A stretch of DNA of 13,720 bases, taken from JADJPL01 sp964607915. Lineage in GTDB: Bacteria > Bacteroidota > Bacteroidia > Chitinophagales > Saprospiraceae. The position numbers and the translations under genes were made by a program. Positions 6,957 to 13,720 of the stretch are shown here, one piece after another. The stretch is taken from positions 1-13,720 of the forward strand of contig CAZSMU010000103.1 of NCBI GenBank assembly GCA_964607915.1, written 5' to 3'. Numbering within the stretch: position 1 is the first letter of the stretch; every line of letters begins with the position of its first letter. Under the pieces are notes generated by a model that saw only the letters and a list, made by a program, of their open reading frames with translations, was not told the DNA's origin and ran no database searches.

Positions 6957-8192
6957 ATGAGTTACGAACAGGAACGTCCGGCCATCGCCATCCCCAAATC
7001 TTTAAAGAACATGCAATACCAGACGCAACCGGAACAGCTCCAGGTGCGTCAGCAGCCCAACAAGTTATATATCGGCATCCCCGTCGAAAGCACCCTGCAG
7101 GAGAACCGGGTAGCTTTGGTGCCCGCCTCGGTCGCGACACTGGCTGCGTACGGGCACCGCATTATCGTAGAAGCGGGAGCGGGGGAGAAAGCCCACTTTT
7201 CCGACCACGACTATTCGGAAGCGGGTGCCGTCATTAGTTTCAGCAAAGAAGAGGTATTCCGGGCCGATGTCCTGATCAAAGTGGCACCGCCCACGCTGGA
7301 AGAAATTGAGCTCATGCACCCCAGCCAGATCCTGATTTCCCCGCTCCAACTACCGCTGATTAGTGCAGAATACGTCAATCGTCTGTTGCAAAAGCGGGTC
7401 ATCGCGTTGGCCATGGAATATATCAAGGACGACTCGGACATGTTCCCAGTGGTGCGCATCATGAGTGAAATGGCTGGGTTGAGCGCCATGCTCACGGCTG
7501 CAGAGTTGCTGTCCAGCACCGGAGGGGGGAAAGGGGTTCTCTTGGGGGGGATTTCCGGGGTGCCGAGTGCCAAGGTAGTCATTCTGGGAGCCGGTATCGT
7601 GGGGGAGCACGCGACGCGGGTCGCCCTCGGCTTGGGAGCAGAGGTGCGCGTGTTCGACGACGATATCTACAAACTGAAGCGCTTGCAAAACCAGGTCGGC
7701 AGGCAACTGTTTACATCCGTGTTCAACCCCTATTACCTCGAGGAAGAACTGGTCAATGCCGAGGTCGCCATCGGCGCGATTCACGCCAAATCAGGGCGCG
7801 CGCCCCTGGTGGTCAGTGAAGAGATGGTAGCTAAGATGAAACCCGGCTCGGTCATCATTGACGTGAGCATAGACCAGGGCGGCTGCTTTGAGACCTCAGA
7901 GGTGACCTCTCTCCAGAAACCGACCTTCGTGCGCCACGGCGTAATCCATTACTGCGTGCCCAACATCGCCTCCCGCGTACCCCGTACGGCTTCCATCGCC
8001 ATCAGCAACATCCTCACCCCTATCCTCATCAACGCCGAGAGTACCGGAGATATCGAACATCTGTTGTTCACCCATCCCGGGTTGCGCCATGGAGTCTATA
8101 CCTATAAAGGCTGTTTGTGCAACGAATACCTAGGGGAGCGCTTCGACATCAAGTCCACCCATCTGGATTTGTTGATCGTATCAAACGGGTGA
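6957..8192 (+). CDS. Alanine dehydrogenase-like protein with altered substrate site
   Basis: Member of the alanine dehydrogenase / NAD(P) transhydrogenase alpha family, which in the dehydrogenase branch interconverts L-alanine and pyruvate with NAD. The 411-residue protein has an extra N-terminal segment of about 35 residues before IGIPVE. Arg51 (ENRVALVP) and Lys108 (LIKVAPP) match substrate-binding residues. The glycine-rich NAD motif is GAGIVG at 211-216 with Asp234 following, preceded by GKGVLLGGISGVPSAKVVIL. Asp306 in DVSIDQGGCFETS matches the catalytic Asp, and HYCVPNIASRVPRTAS is alanine-dehydrogenase-like. However, Gln131 (SPLQLP) stands where characterised enzymes have the substrate His (YLHLA). 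The true reaction is therefore open. Its stop is 13 bases from the stop of convergent hldD, and no terminator is visible between them. Confidence 0.88.
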   Translation: MSYEQERPAIAIPKSLKNMQYQTQPEQLQVRQQPNKLYIGIPVESTLQENRVALVPASVATLAAYGHRIIVEAGAGEKAHFSDHDYSEAGAVISFSKEEVFRADVLIKVAPPTLEEIELMHPSQILISPLQLPLISAEYVNRLLQKRVIALAMEYIKDDSDMFPVVRIMSEMAGLSAMLTAAELLSSTGGGKGVLLGGISGVPSAKVVILGAGIVGEHATRVALGLGAEVRVFDDDIYKLKRLQNQVGRQLFTSVFNPYYLEEELVNAEVAIGAIHAKSGRAPLVVSEEMVAKMKPGSVIIDVSIDQGGCFETSEVTSLQKPTFVRHGVIHYCVPNIASRVPRTASIAISNILTPILINAESTGDIEHLLFTHPGLRHGVYTYKGCLCNEYLGERFDIKSTHLDLLIVSNG

Positions 8193-8205
8193 TGGTGCCT
8201 ACTGC

Positions 8206-9174
8206 CTACCCGTACTGCTCTCCCTTCGCCAGGTATCCCTGGACGTAGTCCCGGATACCTTCTTCCAACGAATGGAAGGGAGCAGCATATCCGGCACTGC
8301 GCAACTTGGCCATATTGGCCTCCGTGAAATACTGGTAGGTATCCCGGATATCTTCAGGTGTATCTATGTAGGAAATGTGCGGCTCCAGACCTAGGGCATG
8401 GAAGGTATGGTTCGCCAGGTCGAGGAAACTGCGCGCTTTGCCGGTCCCGACATTGTACAGGCCACTGTCCGGGCGTTTTTCAAAGAGGAAGTATTCAATA
8501 TCGATTACATCTTTCACATAGATGAAGTCCCGGCTTTGCCCCCCGTCTGCGAAATCCGGCCGGTGAGAGCGGAACAACTTCATCCCGCCGGTGGCTTTGA
8601 TTTGCCGGACCGTATGCAGGATAACGGAGGCCATGCGCCCCTTGTGGTACTCATTGGGGCCATAGACGTTGAAAAATTTGAGGCCTGCCCAGAAGGGTGG
8701 GGCAGTGTCTTGTCCGAGCACCCAGCGGTCGAAGTCGTTTTTTGAGTCGCCGTAGGGGTTCAGGGGGTGGAGTTGGGGTACGAGGTCGTGCCGGTCGTCG
8801 TATCCTGCTTCTCCCAGGCCGTACGTAGCCGCGCTGGAGGCATAGATCAGGGGAATCCCGTACCGGGTGCAGCGCTGCCAGATTTCCTGGGAGTAATGCA
8901 GGTTGAGGCGGTCGAAAACAGCTTTGTCTTTTTCCGTGGTATCCGTTCGGGCACCGAGGTGAAAAACGAAAGAGATGCTGTCGTGCATGCGGTCCATCCA
9001 CGCGAACAAGTCATCGCGGTGCACGCGGGCGATGTAGTGTTTGCCCTGCAGGTTGCGATTTTTGTCGTCCCGGCTGAAGTCATCGGCGAGGATGAGGTTT
9101 TGGTGTCCTTCCTCGTTGAGTTTGCGTACGGTGCAGCTGCCGATGAATCCTGCGGCGCCTGTTACGATAATCAT
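8206..9174 (-). CDS. hldD: ADP-L-glycero-D-manno-heptose 6-epimerase
   Basis: NADP-dependent extended SDR enzyme that converts ADP-D-glycero-beta-D-manno-heptose to the L-glycero form, the donor for heptose in lipopolysaccharide inner core. The 322-residue protein begins with IIVTGAAGFIGS (TGxxGxxG) and has the DDFS segment after the second strand. Active-site residues appear as SSAATYG (Ser113-114), Tyr141 and Lys145 (YGDSK), and Lys178 in NVYGPNEYHKGRMAS, matching the second base of the E. coli enzyme. The C-terminal PEDIRDTYQYFTEA motif is typical of HldD and separates it from UDP-galactose 4-epimerases. The start at 9174 places the nucleotide motif at the extreme N terminus. It lies 78 bases downstream of gcvP on the same strand, across a long hairpin; cotranscription is possible but a functional link is not apparent. 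No other heptose genes are in the window. Confidence 0.93.
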   Translation of the reverse strand: MIIVTGAAGFIGSCTVRKLNEEGHQNLILADDFSRDDKNRNLQGKHYIARVHRDDLFAWMDRMHDSISFVFHLGARTDTTEKDKAVFDRLNLHYSQEIWQRCTRYGIPLIYASSAATYGLGEAGYDDRHDLVPQLHPLNPYGDSKNDFDRWVLGQDTAPPFWAGLKFFNVYGPNEYHKGRMASVILHTVRQIKATGGMKLFRSHRPDFADGGQSRDFIYVKDVIDIEYFLFEKRPDSGLYNVGTGKARSFLDLANHTFHALGLEPHISYIDTPEDIRDTYQYFTEANMAKLRSAGYAAPFHSLEEGIRDYVQGYLAKGEQYG

Positions 9175-9190
9175 AGCGGATTGGTTTATC

Positions 9191-9252
9191 AGACTTGTGG
9201 CGAGGGGTCAGCGAGGTGGAAAAAAGGGCCTTTTTGACCCCTCGCCACAAGT

Positions 9253-9254
<2 letters not shown>
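9191..9254. repeat. Perfect 20-bp-arm inverted repeat at the gcvP stop codon
   Basis: Positions 9191-9210 are the exact reverse complement of 9235-9254, with a 24-base centre that itself contains aaaaagg and ccttttt around one G (9221-9235, overlapping the right arm by one base). The right arm overlaps the first two bases of the gcvP stop triplet (9253-9255, plus-strand numbering), and the left arm ends 16 bases before the hldD start. In minus-strand RNA it would form a 20-bp hairpin between the two genes. An alternative pairing of cgagg with cctcg inside the element is also possible. It could be a terminator, an RNA processing or stabilising site, or a REP-like palindrome; part of it recurs at 13675-13698. 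Confidence 0.9.
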
Positions 9255-12129
<2,875 letters not shown>

Positions 12130-12163
12130 GGAAGGTGGTTCGTATGGTTAGAAAAAATCGGCG

Positions 12164-12171
12164 CAAAATTA
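12164..12171 (-). promoter_or_regulatory. Candidate -7 promoter box for gcvP
   Basis: On the minus strand this reads TAATTTTG, an exact fit to TAnnTTTG, 34 bases before the gcvP ATG. No TTG was found at the expected -33 distance. The implied leader of roughly 25-30 bases leaves no room for a riboswitch. Confidence 0.45.
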
Positions 12172-12261
12172 CGTTTTTTAAACCGTTGATCTTTCTCTTG
12201 GTTGCATCTTGTCGGATATTTAATTCTCCTCGTTCGCAAATCGAAAATTGGCAAACTTTTA

Positions 12262-12269
12262 TATCTTTG
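12262..12269 (+). promoter_or_regulatory. Candidate -7 promoter box for the flavin monooxygenase gene
   Basis: TATCTTTG is an exact fit to TAnnTTTG and lies 52 bases before the FMO start. The nearest TTG (12248-12250) is only 11 bases upstream, too close for a normal -33 element. A very AT-rich tract (12277-12300, runs of A and T) follows in the presumed leader. Confidence 0.4.
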
Positions 12270-12321
12270 AAGTGCTAAAAAAAATTTAAAAATTTTTTAA
12301 TTCCTTCAATATCCCTATAGT

Positions 12322-13647
12322 ATGCTGGAAGAGTTGCGCGAAAAAGTGCCTGTAACCCGTTCTCCCAGGGTCGCGGTAATCGGTGCGGGCTGCTCCGGGA
12401 TCACGGCCATCAAAAATTTGCTGGAGGCGGGCATCCCCCGGGTAGTCTGCTTTGAACAAAACGACCAAATCGGCGGTAACTGGGTCTATTCGCCCCGGGC
12501 ATCGCATTCGAGCGTCTGTGAAACGACCCATATCATCAGCTCCAAAAAAATGTCGGAATACATGGATTACCCCATGCCCGACGACTACCCGGATTATCCG
12601 TCGCACGAACAAGTGCTGGCCTATTTCCAATCCTATGCAGCCCACTTTGATTTATACCCCTATATCCGCTTTAATACGCGGGTCGAAAAAGTAGAGAAGC
12701 TGCCCGGGGAGCGCTGGTGCCTGACTCTGGGCAATGGCGGAGTAGAACATTTCGACGTCCTGCTTATCGCCAATGGCCATCACTCGGTACCGCGGCATCC
12801 GGAGCTTCCGGGGACGTTCACCGGCCACTACCTCCACGCGCACGAATACAAAACCAATGAACCTTTCAAAGACCAGCGCGTACTGGTGATTGGGGCCGGG
12901 AATTCGGGTTGCGACTGCGCCGTGGAAATCAGTCGCGTAGCCCGCCATGTGGGCATCAGTGTGCGGACGCCCCAGTATATCATCCCTAAATTCTTCCTCG
13001 GCAAACCGACCGATACGTTCAACGCCGGTATGTCCTGGTTGCCCGCTTGGGCAGCCGAACCCCTGCGGCAGCTAAGCCTGCGCATCCAGGTAGGACGCTA
13101 TACAGACTATGGCCTGGAACAGCCCCGCTTCGCCACCGTGAACGCCCACCCAACCCTGAACTCCGAACTTTTGTACAAAATTCGCCACGGAAAAGTACAT
13201 CCCCGGCGTGCAATCGCCGCAGTGGAAGGCAAAACCGTCACGTTCGCAGACGGAAAGAAGGAAACCTATGATACCCTCCTGGCCGCTACGGGATATAAAA
13301 TCGCCCTCCCTTTTTTTGATAAAGATTTCTTGTGCTACGAGGAAGCAGAGCGCATACCGCTCTACCTGCGCATGTTCCACCCCCAGCATCCTACGCTGGT
13401 GTTCATCGGCCTGTTCCAGCCCCAGGGCGCCATCTGGCCCCTCAGCGACTACCAGGCCAAAGTAGCTGCCGCAATGGTCGCCGGCCGATGGCAACTGCCG
13501 CAGGACGTCGCCCAATTGGCCGAGCGCGATGCCGACGCCATCCAGCAATATTTTCTCAAGAGCAAACGGCACGCCATCGAAGTACATTACCATCCTTTTT
13601 TAAAGGAATTAAAAAGAGTGCTCAAAGGTGTTTCGACGCATCTGTAA
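12322..13647 (+). CDS. Flavin-containing monooxygenase (class B, FMO type)
   Basis: FAD- and NADPH-dependent monooxygenase predicted to oxygenate a soft nucleophile such as a nitrogen or sulfur centre; the substrate is unknown. In 441 residues the FAD motif GAGCSG is at 21-26, followed by the acidic FEQNDQIGGNW segment. The FMO fingerprint FxGxxxHxxxYK is matched exactly at 166-177 (FTGHYLHAHEYK). The NADPH motif GAGNSG is at 191-196, and ATGYK at 322-326. The YK ending separates it from Baeyer-Villiger monooxygenases, whose fingerprint ends in W and P or D. No signal peptide or membrane segment is seen. The ATG at 12322 leaves 20 residues before the FAD motif. It stands alone, divergent from gcvP, and is followed by an intergenic tail with a repeat copy. 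Confidence 0.92.
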   Translation: MLEELREKVPVTRSPRVAVIGAGCSGITAIKNLLEAGIPRVVCFEQNDQIGGNWVYSPRASHSSVCETTHIISSKKMSEYMDYPMPDDYPDYPSHEQVLAYFQSYAAHFDLYPYIRFNTRVEKVEKLPGERWCLTLGNGGVEHFDVLLIANGHHSVPRHPELPGTFTGHYLHAHEYKTNEPFKDQRVLVIGAGNSGCDCAVEISRVARHVGISVRTPQYIIPKFFLGKPTDTFNAGMSWLPAWAAEPLRQLSLRIQVGRYTDYGLEQPRFATVNAHPTLNSELLYKIRHGKVHPRRAIAAVEGKTVTFADGKKETYDTLLAATGYKIALPFFDKDFLCYEEAERIPLYLRMFHPQHPTLVFIGLFQPQGAIWPLSDYQAKVAAAMVAGRWQLPQDVAQLAERDADAIQQYFLKSKRHAIEVHYHPFLKELKRVLKGVSTHL

Positions 13648-13674
13648 TATATAAACTGGTTGCAAGGGAACCAT

Positions 13675-13698
13675 CGAGGGGTCAAAAAGGCCCTTTTT
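13675..13698 (+). repeat. Second copy of the 24-bp core of the gcvP-hldD palindrome
   Basis: These 24 bases (cgaggggtca then aaaaggcccttttt) are identical to the reverse complement of 9221-9244, while the flanks differ. The core ends in a T-run and has an AGGG/CCCT pairing that could act as a weak terminator 28 bases after the FMO stop. The matching 20-bp outer arm is absent here. The rest of the tail (13648-13720) shows only a short tggtt/aacca pairing. Confidence 0.75.
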
Positions 13699-13720
13699 CG
13701 CCCATGCTGTGCCTTTTTTC

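Noticed and set aside
12130..12321. Glycine riboswitch upstream of gcvP
   Set aside because: The likely leader is about 30 bases and the rest of the spacer is AT-rich, with no paired glycine-aptamer core visible.

Overview
The window looks like chromosomal DNA of a fairly GC-rich member of the Bacteroidota, possibly Saprospiria-like, from a draft or metagenome assembly. The clues are the gene content, Bacteroidota-style GyrB and alanine-dehydrogenase-like proteins, a tsaE-ald gene pair, almost no purine-rich ribosome binding sites, and exact TAnnTTTG-type -7 promoter boxes in several spacers. The assignment below phylum level is a guess. Two runs of N (100 at 2406-2505 and 10 at 4264-4273) are assembly gaps.

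Layout. From 18 to 6330 all genes lie on the minus strand, in transcription order: a sulfotransferase-like gene, gyrB, ddl (3' end lost in the 100-N gap), a short-chain dehydrogenase, and a class-3-type aldehyde dehydrogenase. From 6489 to 8192 there are two plus-strand genes, tsaE and an alanine-dehydrogenase-like gene. They converge on a minus-strand block of gcvP (9253-12129) followed by hldD (8206-9174). A divergent 192-bp spacer then leads to a plus-strand flavin-containing monooxygenase (12322-13647). The window ends in a short intergenic tail. No stretch without a gene exceeds 300 bases, and no RNA gene, insertion sequence or CRISPR array was seen.

How the genes relate. Most are housekeeping: DNA supercoiling (GyrB), peptidoglycan precursor synthesis (Ddl), tRNA t6A modification (TsaE), glycine catabolism and one-carbon supply (GcvP), and lipopolysaccharide heptose supply (HldD). 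The SDR, ALDH, FMO and sulfotransferase are accessory enzymes of unknown substrate. SDR and ALDH are adjacent and co-directional and could act in sequence on an alcohol or aldehyde, but nothing in the sequence fixes the substrate.

Most notable signals. No clear new multi-gene system is present. The best leads are non-coding: a perfect 20-bp-arm inverted repeat starting at the gcvP stop codon, 24 bp of which recur in opposite orientation 4.4 kb away after the FMO gene, and two other spacer palindromes of similar build. The best protein lead is the alanine-dehydrogenase-like enzyme, which keeps most active-site residues but has Gln where the substrate-binding His of characterised alanine dehydrogenases is expected.
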